A stretch of DNA of 64,000 nt from an uncultured Mesonia sp. (GCA_947494545.1 CANLVH010000008.1:62001-126000), one strand, 5' to 3'; shown: positions 37,686 to 46,516, counted from the stretch's first letter. The notes: generated by a model from the sequence alone, not told the origin. Translations and numbers: made by a program.

Positions 37686-37693
37686 CAAATATA
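37686..37693 (-). promoter_or_regulatory. -7 box of the mvaD operon
   Basis: On the reverse strand TATATTTG matches TAnnTTTG, 18 bases before the mvaD start at 37667. Confidence 0.65.
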
Positions 37694-37824
37694 AACTATC
37701 TAGAGAAGTTGGCATTTTTAAAAGCTGAAAAGCAAGTCAAATAAATGTTATGAAAAATAAAATTTTTACAAAAGCTGTAAAATACTTTATTAACTTACCA
37801 CCAATTAACCAAAATCCTACTATT

Positions 37825-38352
37825 ATGCTATCAAATTGGTTTGAAACCTCTACCACAGCAATTTTTGCTACTATAATTCATGCTGTTTTAGTATATATTG
37901 GTATAATTCTTTTTACCAGATTGATGGGAAAACGTAGTTTTTCTAAAATGTCCGGTTTCGATTTTGCAGGAACCATTGCCATTGGATCTTTGATTGCTAC
38001 TACCATTACTTCAAAAAGCGTTGGTATTCTGCAAGGTTTAATAGCATTATTATCTTTATATACATTGCAATTTGTAATAGCAAGTTTAAGAAGATTTCCA
38101 TCTTTCTCAAAAGCGGTAGACAACGAGCCTTTATACTTAATGAAAGGCACAGAAATACTGCACGAAAACTTAAAAAAAGCCCAAGTTTCTGAAAACGATT
38201 TACGCGGAAAATTGCGGGAAGCTAACGTGATTAGGCTTAACCAAGTAAAAGCGGTAATCTTTGAAACAACAGGCGATGTATCTGTTTTGCACAGCGATGA
38301 TACTTCTATAGAAATTGAAGATTTTATAGTATATGATGTAGAAGAAAAATAA
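37825..38352 (+). CDS. YetF/DUF421-like membrane protein
   Basis: About 175 residues from the ATG at 37825 (MLSNWFETSTTAIF); an in-frame ATG at 37750 would add 25 residues not typical of the family. Three membrane helices (LVYIGIILFTRLMGKRSFSKM, FAGTIAIGSLIATTI, then a third) are followed by a cytosolic domain with LYLMKGTEILHENLKKA and a VIRLNQVKAVIFETTGDVSVL segment, typical of DUF421. Role unknown; family members occur in envelope-stress and spore contexts in other bacteria. A TTTACGGAA word lies 15 bases after the stop. Confidence 0.85.
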   Translation: MLSNWFETSTTAIFATIIHAVLVYIGIILFTRLMGKRSFSKMSGFDFAGTIAIGSLIATTITSKSVGILQGLIALLSLYTLQFVIASLRRFPSFSKAVDNEPLYLMKGTEILHENLKKAQVSENDLRGKLREANVIRLNQVKAVIFETTGDVSVLHSDDTSIEIEDFIVYDVEEK

Positions 38353-38542
38353 TTTTTTCTGTTAAACTTTACGGAAAACTGTTTTAAAATATCGCTAAAG
38401 CAAAAGATTTTAAGTAATTATTTGGCTATCTTTCTTTTGGAGAATAATTTAACGTATACTGGATTAACGATCAATGTGTTTTTGTAAGCCAAACTGAAAT
38501 GAAAAACGCCTTTACTAGCGTTTCAAAGCAGCGCTTTGCAAT

Positions 38543-38757
38543 CTTTTTCCTCAGTATAAGTTTTGGTTTGCGTTAAAAAATCTCGAAGCCTTGGAGAGAT
38601 TTTAGTAAACCAAAACTGGTTTTCAGCTATGCTGAAAAATACCTTGGAAAAAGCGCCTTGTCTTTTGGCTTGGTTTATCATGAGCGCAGTCGAAGGATTT
38701 TCTCTTGTATCCGACGAGCAGAGCGAGAGGAATACAAAGCAAAGAAAATGAAAATAG
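38543..38757 (+). repeat. Structured intergenic element, copy A
   Basis: The spacer 38353-38943 has no believable gene but holds this element. Outer arms 38543-38557 (CTTTTTCCTCAGTAT) and 38639-38653 pair at their ends (CTTTTTCC with GGAAAAAG, GTAT with ATAC). Inside are an 11-bp perfect stem (38559-38569 with 38607-38617), an 8-bp perfect stem (38577-38584 with 38596-38603) capped by GAAGCCTTGGA, and a separate hairpin TTTTCAGC-TAT-GCTGAAAA (38620-38638). Downstream are GCGCCTTGTCTTTT, GACGAGCA and CAAAGAAAATGAA. Copy B at 46685-46849 has the same plan with different stems. A segment TGAGCGCAGTCGAAGG (38691-38706) has no counterpart in copy B and looks inserted. Confidence 0.7.
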
Positions 38758-38943
38758 GTTGTTTTAAATGACAGATATAATAAATGGTAAACTAGGTTTT
38801 TATAAAAATAAATCATTGATAGCGGAGTCGAGACGCTTGATTTTAAGTTTTTATTTTTTTTCTTCTCAATTACGGAAAAGTCAAAACCTAAGACTAGAAA
38901 TAAAAACGGCTATACAAAATTGTAATAACTAAAGTTTTGCGTT

Positions 38944-39546
38944 ATGGCGAAAGATTTTTTAAAAGAATATAGAAAAAAGCGCGATTTTGACCTTTCGGCG
39001 GAACCTTTTGGGGAAGAGAAAGACAAAAAGCAATCCGACAAACTAATTTTCGTTATTCAGAAACACGATGCTTCCAACTTGCATTACGATTTTAGACTTT
39101 CCGTAAACGGAATTTTAAAAAGTTGGGCGGTACCCAAAGGTCCATCAGTAGATCCGGACGAAAAACGCTTAGCAATCGCTACCGAAGATCATCCGTTTAA
39201 ATATGCAGATTTTGAAGGCACAATTCCTAAAAATCAATATGGCGGCGGCACCGTGATGGTTTGGGACGCCGGCACGTATCAACCCGATAAAAAAGATGAT
39301 AACGGCAAACCTATTCCTATAGGAAAACAACTCGAAAATGGGCAAGCTACCTTTATTTTAAAAGGAAAAAAGCTAAAAGGCGGCTTTACTTTAATTCAGA
39401 TAAATAAAGAAAAAGACCAGTGGTTACTTAAAAAAGTAGACGACGACAAAGCAGATGCACGTAGAAAACCGACTTCTACCGAAAACAAATCGGTTTTAAC
39501 CCAACGCACGATGAAACAGATTAAAAAAGATTCTGAAAATGCATGA
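38944..39546 (+). CDS. LigD 3'-phosphoesterase domain protein (standalone)
   Basis: A 200-residue protein equal to the phosphoesterase module of DNA ligase D: FVIQKHDASNLHYDFRLS with the catalytic His residues near 33 and 42, SWAVPKGPS, EDHPFKYADFEGTIPKNQYGGG and TVMVWDAGTY. It trims 3'-ribonucleotides or 3'-phosphates at DNA ends before joining. In many bacteria this module is fused to ligase and polymerase; here it is separate and overlaps the ligase gene by 8 bases in a different frame. No Ku gene is in the window. Confidence 0.93.
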   Translation: MAKDFLKEYRKKRDFDLSAEPFGEEKDKKQSDKLIFVIQKHDASNLHYDFRLSVNGILKSWAVPKGPSVDPDEKRLAIATEDHPFKYADFEGTIPKNQYGGGTVMVWDAGTYQPDKKDDNGKPIPIGKQLENGQATFILKGKKLKGGFTLIQINKEKDQWLLKKVDDDKADARRKPTSTENKSVLTQRTMKQIKKDSENA

Positions 39547-40537
39547 GTTGTTAAGAAAATTACCGAAAGACCAACAAGAAAAGTTGCAAAAAGAAAAGCA
39601 ACCAAAGTTTATCCAACCTATGAAAGCAAAGTTAACTCACAAACGCTTTTCGGATAAAGACTGGGTTTTCGAGCGGAAATTAGATGGAGAACGCGTGCTG
39701 ATTGTGAAAGATGAACAAAAAGTAAATTTATTTTCGAGAAACGAGAAAAAATTAAACTTTAAATACCCGGAGTTAGTAGAGGCTTTTCAAAAGCAAGAAA
39801 ACAGCTTTATTGCAGACGGAGAGATTGTAGCCTTTAAAGGTAACGTTACCAGTTTTGCCAGATTGCAAAAACGCATGCACATAAGCAGCGAAGAAGAAGC
39901 TAAAAAAAGCAACGTAAAAGTTTATTGCTATGTATTCGATTTACCATTTTTCGAAGGTTTCAATTTAAGTAAGTTAAACTTTAGCTTCCGTAAAAATCTT
40001 TTAAAAAAAGCGCTCGATTTTCAAAGGCCCATTCGGTTTACGCCGCATAAAAACGAAAACGGAAAAAAGTTGATTAAAGAAGCCTGTAAGAAAAATTGGG
40101 AAGGCTTAATTGCCAAGAAAAAAGATAGTACTTACGTGCATTCGCGTTCGTCTAAATGGTTAAAATTTAAATGCGTGCACGAACAAGAATTTGTAATTGG
40201 CGGTTATACCAAACCGCAAGGAGAACGCATTGGTTTTGGCGCTTTATTGATTGGTTTTTATAAAGATGAAGATTTACAATACGCAGGCAAAGTAGGCACC
40301 GGTTACGACGACGAAACCTTAGAATTTCTGCATGACAAAATGAAAAAAATAGAAACAAAAAATCCGGCTTTTGCCCAAGAAGATACCTTGCCAAACAAAG
40401 ATGTTTTTTGGTTAAAGCCAAAATTAGTGGCAGAAATTGGCTTTACGGAATGGACAAACAATAACAAATTGCGTCACCCTAGATATATTGGTTTGCGCGA
40501 CGATAAAAAAGCGAAAGAAGTAGTAAAAGAAGCTTAA
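39539..40537 (+). CDS. ligD: ATP-dependent DNA ligase (LigD ligase module)
   Basis: A 332-residue ATP-dependent ligase. Motif I is ERKLDGERVL with the adenylated Lys near residue 47; FIADGEIVAF and WEGLIAKKKDSTY and KWLKFKCVHEQEFVIGGYT are motifs III to V, and the OB-fold ends with EIGFTEWTNNNKLRHPRYIGLRDDK. It seals DNA breaks in non-homologous end joining. It starts inside the end of the phosphoesterase gene (ATGCATGA) and is followed after 5 bases by the polymerase gene. The three together equal one LigD. Confidence 0.94.
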   Translation: MHELLRKLPKDQQEKLQKEKQPKFIQPMKAKLTHKRFSDKDWVFERKLDGERVLIVKDEQKVNLFSRNEKKLNFKYPELVEAFQKQENSFIADGEIVAFKGNVTSFARLQKRMHISSEEEAKKSNVKVYCYVFDLPFFEGFNLSKLNFSFRKNLLKKALDFQRPIRFTPHKNENGKKLIKEACKKNWEGLIAKKKDSTYVHSRSSKWLKFKCVHEQEFVIGGYTKPQGERIGFGALLIGFYKDEDLQYAGKVGTGYDDETLEFLHDKMKKIETKNPAFAQEDTLPNKDVFWLKPKLVAEIGFTEWTNNNKLRHPRYIGLRDDKKAKEVVKEA

Positions 40538-40542
40538 AAGTT

Positions 40543-41448
40543 ATGGAAAAAGAAGTAAGCTATAATAAGCAGAGTTTTAAAATTGGTAATCTGGACAAAA
40601 CTTTTTATCCAAATGCAGATTTGACAAAAGGAGATGTCATTGAATATTACGAAAAAATAGCCGATACTATTTTACCCTATTTAAAAAACAGACCGCTGAC
40701 TTTACAACGCTTCCCCAACGGAATAGCTGATAAAAATTTTTATCAAAAAGACAAACCCGATTATTTTCCGGATTGGATAGAAAGTCTTACTACCAAAAAA
40801 CAAGATGGCGACAAGATAGAATATGTGTTATGCAATAACAAAGCAACACTAATTTACTTAGTAAACCAAGCCGGAATTATTTTTCATACGGGCTTAAGCA
40901 CCCAAAAAAATCTTGAGAAACCCGATAAAATAATTATAGATTTAGACCCGAGTACTACCAATTTTGAAACCATAAAAACCGCTGCGAAACGTATTAAGAA
41001 AATAATAGAAGAAAAATTAAATGCTACCGCTTTTGTAATGACAACCGGTTCTCGCGGTTTGCACGTAATGTTGCCAATAAAACTACAAGCCAATTTTGAT
41101 GAGGTTAGGGAATTTAGTCAAAATCTTGCCACTTATATCGCCAAACAATATCCGGAAGATTTAACCACTGCTGTGCGTAAAAATAAGCGCGAAAATAAAC
41201 TTTTTTTAGATGTTGCCCGCAATGCATTGGGGCAAACCGCCGTTTGTCCTTATTCTTTACGTGCTATAAAAAATGCACCAGTTGCAACCCCGTTAGAATG
41301 GGATGAACTCGCACAACTAGAATCTGCACAAAAATATACCGTTTCTAATATTTTTAGGCGTTTGGCACAAAAAGATGATCCGTGGGCACAATTTTCGGAT
41401 AAAGCGGTAAGCTTTAAAAATTTACAAGAAAAATTGGAGAAATTATAA
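40543..41448 (+). CDS. LigD polymerase/primase module
   Basis: A 301-residue archaeo-eukaryotic primase-type polymerase: LDKTFYPNADLTKGDVIEYY, RPLTLQRFPNGI, FHTGLSTQKNLEKPDKIIIDLDPST with the metal-binding Asp pair near residue 127, TGSRGLHVMLP and VARNALGQTAVCPYSLRA. It fills gaps with ribo- or deoxynucleotides during end joining. Last gene of the split LigD operon. Confidence 0.94.
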   Translation: MEKEVSYNKQSFKIGNLDKTFYPNADLTKGDVIEYYEKIADTILPYLKNRPLTLQRFPNGIADKNFYQKDKPDYFPDWIESLTTKKQDGDKIEYVLCNNKATLIYLVNQAGIIFHTGLSTQKNLEKPDKIIIDLDPSTTNFETIKTAAKRIKKIIEEKLNATAFVMTTGSRGLHVMLPIKLQANFDEVREFSQNLATYIAKQYPEDLTTAVRKNKRENKLFLDVARNALGQTAVCPYSLRAIKNAPVATPLEWDELAQLESAQKYTVSNIFRRLAQKDDPWAQFSDKAVSFKNLQEKLEKL

Positions 41449-41489
41449 GTTCTATTTAATTTTAAAGTTCAAAATCAAATCTGTGCTTT

Positions 41490-41813
41490 ATGGAAACTAC
41501 TGCAAATAGTAATATTTTAAAGGTAAATCCCAGATTATTAAAAATTGTTGCTGTTTTACAATTCCTTTTACTTGGTTTCTTTTATTATTCCCAATGGCAG
41601 CAAATTTCGTTACCTAGTATACTTACTTATACCGTCTTTTTTGTCTTTTTATTTGCTTGGCTTTTGGTTTTGGCAGATCTCTTACAACAACGCATTTATC
41701 AAAAATGGTTTTGGTATTTGGGTTTATTTACCCTGCCTTTTTTAGCTATTTTATTATACGCTTTTCAGCGGAATTCTTTGTTGCGTTTAGAAAACAATAA
41801 GTTCTCCGGTTAA
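41490..41813 (+). CDS. Three-helix membrane protein, unknown function
   Basis: A 107-residue protein with three hydrophobic segments (residues about 18-36, 44-68 and 74-92). It is not recognised. It follows the LigD polymerase gene by 41 bases on the same strand and converges on the SBF-type transporter gene with a 16-base gap. Confidence 0.6.
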   Translation: METTANSNILKVNPRLLKIVAVLQFLLLGFFYYSQWQQISLPSILTYTVFFVFLFAWLLVLADLLQQRIYQKWFWYLGLFTLPFLAILLYAFQRNSLLRLENNKFSG

Positions 41814-41829
41814 AGTTTATGCTGATTTT

Positions 41830-42774
41830 TTAAGGTTTTTCTCCTCCTAATTTTTCCGCAAAGTAAGCAACCACTACCAATTGAAAAATGTGGTATAACA
41901 TTATAGGTAAAAGATATATTCCTAACGCTGCGCCGTTTCCAAAGATGATTTTTGCCATTACAGAACCGTGCACTAAAGATTTTTTAGAACCGCTAATCTT
42001 AGCAGTAATTGTATCTTCCCGATTAAAGTTAAGCAAGCGCGCCAAGTATTTAGCACCAAAATAAACCGTAAAAAACAAAGTGGCTACCGCCAAAAGTAAA
42101 AGCGCAAAGTGCCTCCATTTTAGGCCGGAAAAAATATTGGCTTCAAACGACTTACTAAAACTTTGGTAAACAATTAAAGCGATTACGCTTTTATCAAAAT
42201 AAGTTAGATAACTTCCGTAGCGGTTTAGAAGTTTTCGGAAAAATCGGTGCAATAAAAAACCCAATCCCAACGGAATTAAAATAGTATAAACCAAACTTAA
42301 AACTACATCAAGAAAGTTTAATCCTTCCGAAGCATCTAAAAACATACTTAGCCAAAGTGGCGTAATAATTACGCCAATCAACCCGGAAATACTCGCATTA
42401 AAAATGGCTGCCGGCACATTGCCGCGTGCAATAGAAACCATTACTACAGACGAAGAAACGGTAGAAGGTAAAGCCGCTAAAAAGAAAAAAGCCAACCAAT
42501 AGTCAAATCCCGACGTGTTATTAAAAATGGGATAAACGCTTAAAACCAACAACGGGAAAAGTATAAACGTACAAGATTGCACCAAAATATGCAGTTTATA
42601 GTTTTTCATTCCTTTAGCCAAATCTGACGGCGATAGTTTTAAGCCGTAGAAGAAAAATATTAGACCAATGCCAATAGTAATTATTGTTTCTAAAGGCAAA
42701 ATTTGAGATAAACCCGGAAAAAAATAAGCTACTAGAATGCTTAAAAATAGCGCTAAAATAAACGGATTACGCAT
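41830..42774 (-). CDS. Bile acid:sodium symporter-like transporter (YfeH type)
   Basis: A 314-residue membrane protein with about ten helices. TIITIGIGLIFFFYGLKLSPSDL and FFLAALPSTVSSSVVMVSIARGN and NASISGLIGVIITPLWL are the conserved sequences of the SBF-like/YfeH group. Substrate unknown. It follows the flavoprotein gene by 1 base on the same strand and is probably co-transcribed. Confidence 0.9.
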   Translation of the reverse strand: MRNPFILALFLSILVAYFFPGLSQILPLETIITIGIGLIFFFYGLKLSPSDLAKGMKNYKLHILVQSCTFILFPLLVLSVYPIFNNTSGFDYWLAFFFLAALPSTVSSSVVMVSIARGNVPAAIFNASISGLIGVIITPLWLSMFLDASEGLNFLDVVLSLVYTILIPLGLGFLLHRFFRKLLNRYGSYLTYFDKSVIALIVYQSFSKSFEANIFSGLKWRHFALLLLAVATLFFTVYFGAKYLARLLNFNREDTITAKISGSKKSLVHGSVMAKIIFGNGAALGIYLLPIMLYHIFQLVVVAYFAEKLGGEKP

Positions 42775-42775
42775 T

Positions 42776-43996
42776 TTAGAATTCTTTTTTGGCGAGTGTT
42801 TCTGCAGCTATAAAAGCCCCGGTCCAAGCGTTTTGAAAATTAAAACCGCCGGTAATCGCATCTATATTTAAAATTTCGCCTGCAAAATATAAATTAGGGA
42901 ATAATTTACTTTCAAATTTTTTAAAGTCGATTTCTTTTAAATCTACTCCGCCGGCACTTACAAATTCTTCTTTAAAGGTACTTTTACCATTAACTTCTAA
43001 CCGAGTTTGGGTAAGTTTTTTACTTAAAGCCAGCATTTCTTGTTTATTTAAATCTGCCCAATTTTTAGACTTCTCAATTCCGCTAGTGGCTACTAAATAT
43101 TGCCATAAACGTTTTGCCAAGTCAAATTGTGCTTTTGAATATAAATTTTGTTTGGCATATTCTTGTTTTAGGTTTTGCAATTCTTCCAAAACCTCTTTCT
43201 CATTAAGGTATTCCAACCAATTTATTTGGACGGTAAACGCGTAATTTTTTTCTTGCAAAATTCGTGCTCCCCAAGCCGAAAGTTTTAAAATTGCCGGGCC
43301 GCTAAGTCCCCAATGGGTTAGCAACAAAGCGCCATCGCTTTCTAAATTGGTGTCTTCTATCTTTACGTGCGCATTGGTAGAAATACCTGCCAGAGCCTTT
43401 AGTTCTTCGTCTTGCGTGTTAAAGGTAAAAAGTGATGCTACCGGATTTATAATTGTGTGACCGAGTTTGCGCAATAAATTCCATATTTTCCCATTGCTGC
43501 CGGTAGCCAACAGTAAAGCTTTTGCTGTAAAAGCGCTAGTTTTGGTAGTAACTTGCCAAAATTCTTCATCTTGCTGAAAATCAGTAACCGCTTCTTGACG
43601 TAAAACAGCTACGTTTAATTGCTGGGCGCGTTCTGTAAAACAGTCTATTATCGTTTGAGAAGAATCTGTAACGGGAAACATTCTGCCGTCTTCTTCGGTT
43701 TTTAAAGCAACGCCGCGTTTTTCAAACCAAGTTTGGGTGTCGCCTGTCATAAAGGTATGAAACGGACCTAATAATTCCTGCTCGCCACGTGGGTAATTGC
43801 GCACCAATTCTTGCGGAATATATTCTGCATGGGTAACATTACACCTTCCGCCACCGGAAACTTTTACTTTGTTGAGTAAATTTTTTCCACGCTCTAAAAT
43901 TGCTATTTTAAGTTCGGGTCTTTTCTCTGCAAGGTTTATGGCTGCGAAAAAACCGGCCGCGCCAGCGCCAACTATTAAAACATCGTATTCTTCCAT
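42776..43996 (-). CDS. HI0933/BaiN-type FAD-dependent oxidoreductase
   Basis: A 406-residue flavoprotein: VLIVGAGAAGFFAAINLAEK is the FAD Rossmann motif, KVKVSGGGRCNVTHAE the family signature, LLLATGSNGKIWNLLRKLGH the second nucleotide site, and FAGEILNIDAITGGFNFQNAWTGAFIA the C-terminal FAD motif. The physiological substrate is not known. A TACCTTTG box lies only 4 bases before the ATG, so the mRNA may have almost no leader. Confidence 0.93.
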   Translation of the reverse strand: MEEYDVLIVGAGAAGFFAAINLAEKRPELKIAILERGKNLLNKVKVSGGGRCNVTHAEYIPQELVRNYPRGEQELLGPFHTFMTGDTQTWFEKRGVALKTEEDGRMFPVTDSSQTIIDCFTERAQQLNVAVLRQEAVTDFQQDEEFWQVTTKTSAFTAKALLLATGSNGKIWNLLRKLGHTIINPVASLFTFNTQDEELKALAGISTNAHVKIEDTNLESDGALLLTHWGLSGPAILKLSAWGARILQEKNYAFTVQINWLEYLNEKEVLEELQNLKQEYAKQNLYSKAQFDLAKRLWQYLVATSGIEKSKNWADLNKQEMLALSKKLTQTRLEVNGKSTFKEEFVSAGGVDLKEIDFKKFESKLFPNLYFAGEILNIDAITGGFNFQNAWTGAFIAAETLAKKEF

Positions 43997-44000
43997 TTTG

Positions 44001-44008
44001 CAAAGGTA
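44001..44008 (-). promoter_or_regulatory. -7 box directly before the HI0933-type gene
   Basis: On the reverse strand TACCTTTG ends 4 bases before the ATG (43996). The protein start is fixed by the adjacent FAD motif, so if this box is used, the transcript would begin at or within a few bases of the start codon. Confidence 0.5.
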
Positions 44009-44047
44009 CGGCTTAAACCACGATTTTAAAGTCTCTGGCTAAAAAAG

Positions 44048-44878
44048 CTATTTTAAGATTAATAAAGGTAAGTTGGTTTTGTAGCGATGTCCTGCGTTTT
44101 TACTTCCATAAATAAAACGTTCTATAAACGATTCTTTTTTGAGGAAAAGAGCGTGCAATTGCACATTAAATAATTGTGTAAAAGCTTGAACGGCTTGTGG
44201 TGTAGGAATTCCGTTAAGGTAATGCATTTTATAGGATAAAAATTGTAGACTAGTATTCTCTAAAATGTTTTCTGTTTCTGCATTTTTATCTTCTTCAGAT
44301 TCATTAATTTGTAAAACGTGAAGTTCAGGTTCAAATTTTTTAAGGATAAATCGTAGACTGTCCAATGGCTTAGAAGGCAAATCGTCTTCTTTATGTTCGC
44401 TAAACAAAACAGATTTAATGGGCTGGTAGTTGTAATTTTTGGGTACCACCAGCGCGCTTACCGTTACGTTATCTACAACGCGTAAAGTGCTACTGCCAAA
44501 AAGGCTTTCTTCTAAGTTGCTGGTGCCGGTAGCTCCCATAAACAGTAGTTCTACCTTTTCTTCCTCTATAATATCTTTTATCGCATTTTCAAAATTATCA
44601 AACTTTACGTGGGTTTGAAAAGAGTGGTTGCTGTCCGGAAATGTATTTTGTAAGTTGTTTATAAGCTCAATTTGCTTCTCTTTATTTTCTTTAAAAACAG
44701 TATCGTAAATGCTAGAGCTAGAAGTTGCAGAAAGTAGTCTTCCGGTAAGGTAATTGGTAGGTTCTTCTACCGTTAAGACGTGAAATGTGCAAGTTGTATC
44801 TTTTAACATTTCTACGGCATATTGCATCGCGTTAAAAGCATTTTTAGAAAAATCTGTGAGCAGTAAAATAGATTTCAT
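44048..44878 (-). CDS. Tandem universal stress protein
   Basis: A 276-residue protein of two UspA-type domains. The first has SILLLTDFSKNAFNAMQYAV and the nucleotide-binding GATGTSNLEESLFGSS followed by ALVVP. The second (from about residue 155) lacks the full glycine motif and looks degenerate. Such proteins bind ATP and accumulate under stress. Single gene. Confidence 0.9.
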   Translation of the reverse strand: MKSILLLTDFSKNAFNAMQYAVEMLKDTTCTFHVLTVEEPTNYLTGRLLSATSSSSIYDTVFKENKEKQIELINNLQNTFPDSNHSFQTHVKFDNFENAIKDIIEEEKVELLFMGATGTSNLEESLFGSSTLRVVDNVTVSALVVPKNYNYQPIKSVLFSEHKEDDLPSKPLDSLRFILKKFEPELHVLQINESEEDKNAETENILENTSLQFLSYKMHYLNGIPTPQAVQAFTQLFNVQLHALFLKKESFIERFIYGSKNAGHRYKTNLPLLILK

Positions 44879-45000
44879 AAGCCTGAGTTTTGCTTAAAAA
44901 TAAACCTAATTTTTAGCAAACGCAAGAAGATTCTTTGTTGAATTAAAAGAAAATATACTTCTATAATAACATGAAAAAAACATAATTATTGGGTAACAAA

Positions 45001-45027
45001 AAAAGCGGAATTTTAAATTCCGCTTTT
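45001..45027 (-). terminator. Terminator of the T9SS beta-helix gene
   Basis: AAAAGCGGAAT and ATTCCGCTTTT form a perfect 11-bp stem around TTTAA. On the reverse strand the stem runs into TTTTTTTG, and it lies 23 bases past the stop codon at 45050. Confidence 0.85.
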
Positions 45028-45049
45028 AGGTTGTAAAGTGATGCTTAAA

Positions 45050-46516
45050 TTATTCTGTAATCAATTTTTTAGTAACTTGTTGTTTTTGGTTACTGAATTT
45101 TATCAAATAAACCCCGGGTGCTAACTGAATATCAAAACTGTTTTCCCCTTCATTTAGTTTGGTTTCTTGCACCAATTTCCCCTGTAGGGAAAATATTTTT
45201 GCTGTTTCAAATTTGGCAGGTGTTTTAAAATAAACCTGCTTATTAGCGGGGTTAGGGTAAATACTAAGTTCTGTTTTTGCCACCTGGTTTACGCCCATAT
45301 TTTGACAACCTACCGGGTCATAAATAACTTCTCCAAGAGAAGCATCGTCTGCTTGATGAAAAACAACCGACTCGGCATCTGCAGAAGTGTTTTCAATTCC
45401 TTCTATCCAGCAATTGTTTTTTGCCATAATAGTATTGGGCGTATTGTTGTATAGCGCGTAAGTTTGTCCGCCATTTTCATTGTTAGCAAAAACATTTCCG
45501 CCGGGATTATCGGCGTTGTCTCCTAAGTTTATAGAAGCTTCGCCAATTACCGTAATTCCCCATAGGTTTCCTCTAATTTCGTTACCGCTGGCAATAATAT
45601 TTTGCGTATTGCTACTAGAATTTAACGAAATTCCGCTTCCGCCCAAATTAGGATTTCCTTGCGTGTTGTTGTCTTCAATAATATTGTTTCGGATGTATGC
45701 AAAAGCATTTCCGCCGGCAACAGTCATTCCGTAACGGTTATCTACCACGGTATTATCATCTATTATTGCTAAAATTTGACCGCCAATAAAATTAGAAACG
45801 CCAATTCCGCCAACTTGATCCATAGCTGGATCGCCAATAATAGTGTTTTGAACGATGCGTAAAGTATCTGCCCCGGTTGGACCCATATTTAATTGCGGAC
45901 GGTTTTGGTTGCTCTGGCCATTAAATTCTAAATAGTTGTTGATAATTTGCGCAGCAACTTGCTGATTGGCACCCGAGCCAACTGCCGGTAAATCGTTAGA
46001 TAAAAATTCATTATTCTCTATAAGCGGCGAACCGGCAGATAGCGAAATTACCGCTCCCGTAGAAACCCCGGAAACGTTGTTAGACAAAGTACTGTTGCTA
46101 ATGCTAAAATTGGGCGTAATAGTTTTTAAGCCGCCACCGTAAGAAATATTGGCATTTTGAATGGTAATAGTAGAGGTGTCTTCAAACCGAAAACCATCGT
46201 ACGGAGCGTTTGGATCTATTGCTGTTATAATAATTTCGTCGCTTCCGGCATCTGCGGTAAAAGTGCCATTTACAGTAATACGCACGTCTGCAGCAATTTT
46301 TAAGGTTTCGCCGGTGGTGATGCTAAAACTGTCGTTTGCAGAAATAATCAAATCTTCTACAAGACTATATTCTGAACCGTCAAAAGAGATAGTTGATGGA
46401 CTTTCGGTCACCAAATCGTCTAGATCAAAATCTACGCCGGTATTGGGCGTTGTATATTGCGCCATTGTTAAAAACGGCACTACAAATAATAGGAGTAAAG
46501 GGGTAATTTTTTTCAT
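45050..46516 (-). CDS. Secreted right-handed beta-helix protein with T9SS sorting domain
   Basis: About 488 residues from the ATG at 46516 (MKKITPLLLLFVVPFLTMAQ, a clear signal peptide); an upstream ATG at 46579 would place 21 odd residues before it. The centre is a series of short Asn-rich turns (NANISYGGGLK, NNEFLSNDLPAVG, NNYLEFNGQS, RNNIIEDNNTQGNP) typical of parallel beta-helix (pectate-lyase/NosD-like) folds. The C-terminus is a T9SS type A domain (LSIYPNPANKQVYFKTP, PGVYLIKFSNQKQQVTKKLITE). It should be a surface or secreted protein; ligand unknown. Confidence 0.88.
   Translation of the reverse strand: MKKITPLLLLFVVPFLTMAQYTTPNTGVDFDLDDLVTESPSTISFDGSEYSLVEDLIISANDSFSITTGETLKIAADVRITVNGTFTADAGSDEIIITAIDPNAPYDGFRFEDTSTITIQNANISYGGGLKTITPNFSISNSTLSNNVSGVSTGAVISLSAGSPLIENNEFLSNDLPAVGSGANQQVAAQIINNYLEFNGQSNQNRPQLNMGPTGADTLRIVQNTIIGDPAMDQVGGIGVSNFIGGQILAIIDDNTVVDNRYGMTVAGGNAFAYIRNNIIEDNNTQGNPNLGGSGISLNSSSNTQNIIASGNEIRGNLWGITVIGEASINLGDNADNPGGNVFANNENGGQTYALYNNTPNTIMAKNNCWIEGIENTSADAESVVFHQADDASLGEVIYDPVGCQNMGVNQVAKTELSIYPNPANKQVYFKTPAKFETAKIFSLQGKLVQETKLNEGENSFDIQLAPGVYLIKFSNQKQQVTKKLITE

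Noticed and set aside
38523-38816. Open frames of 97 codons (- strand) and 62 codons (+ strand) in the ligD-yetF spacer
   Set aside because: Both overlie the structured repeat element; their peptides are by-products of its hairpins.
39535-39546. A programmed frameshift joining the phosphoesterase and ligase frames
   Set aside because: The overlap has no slippery heptamer, and the downstream frame has its own ATG in a normal overlap.
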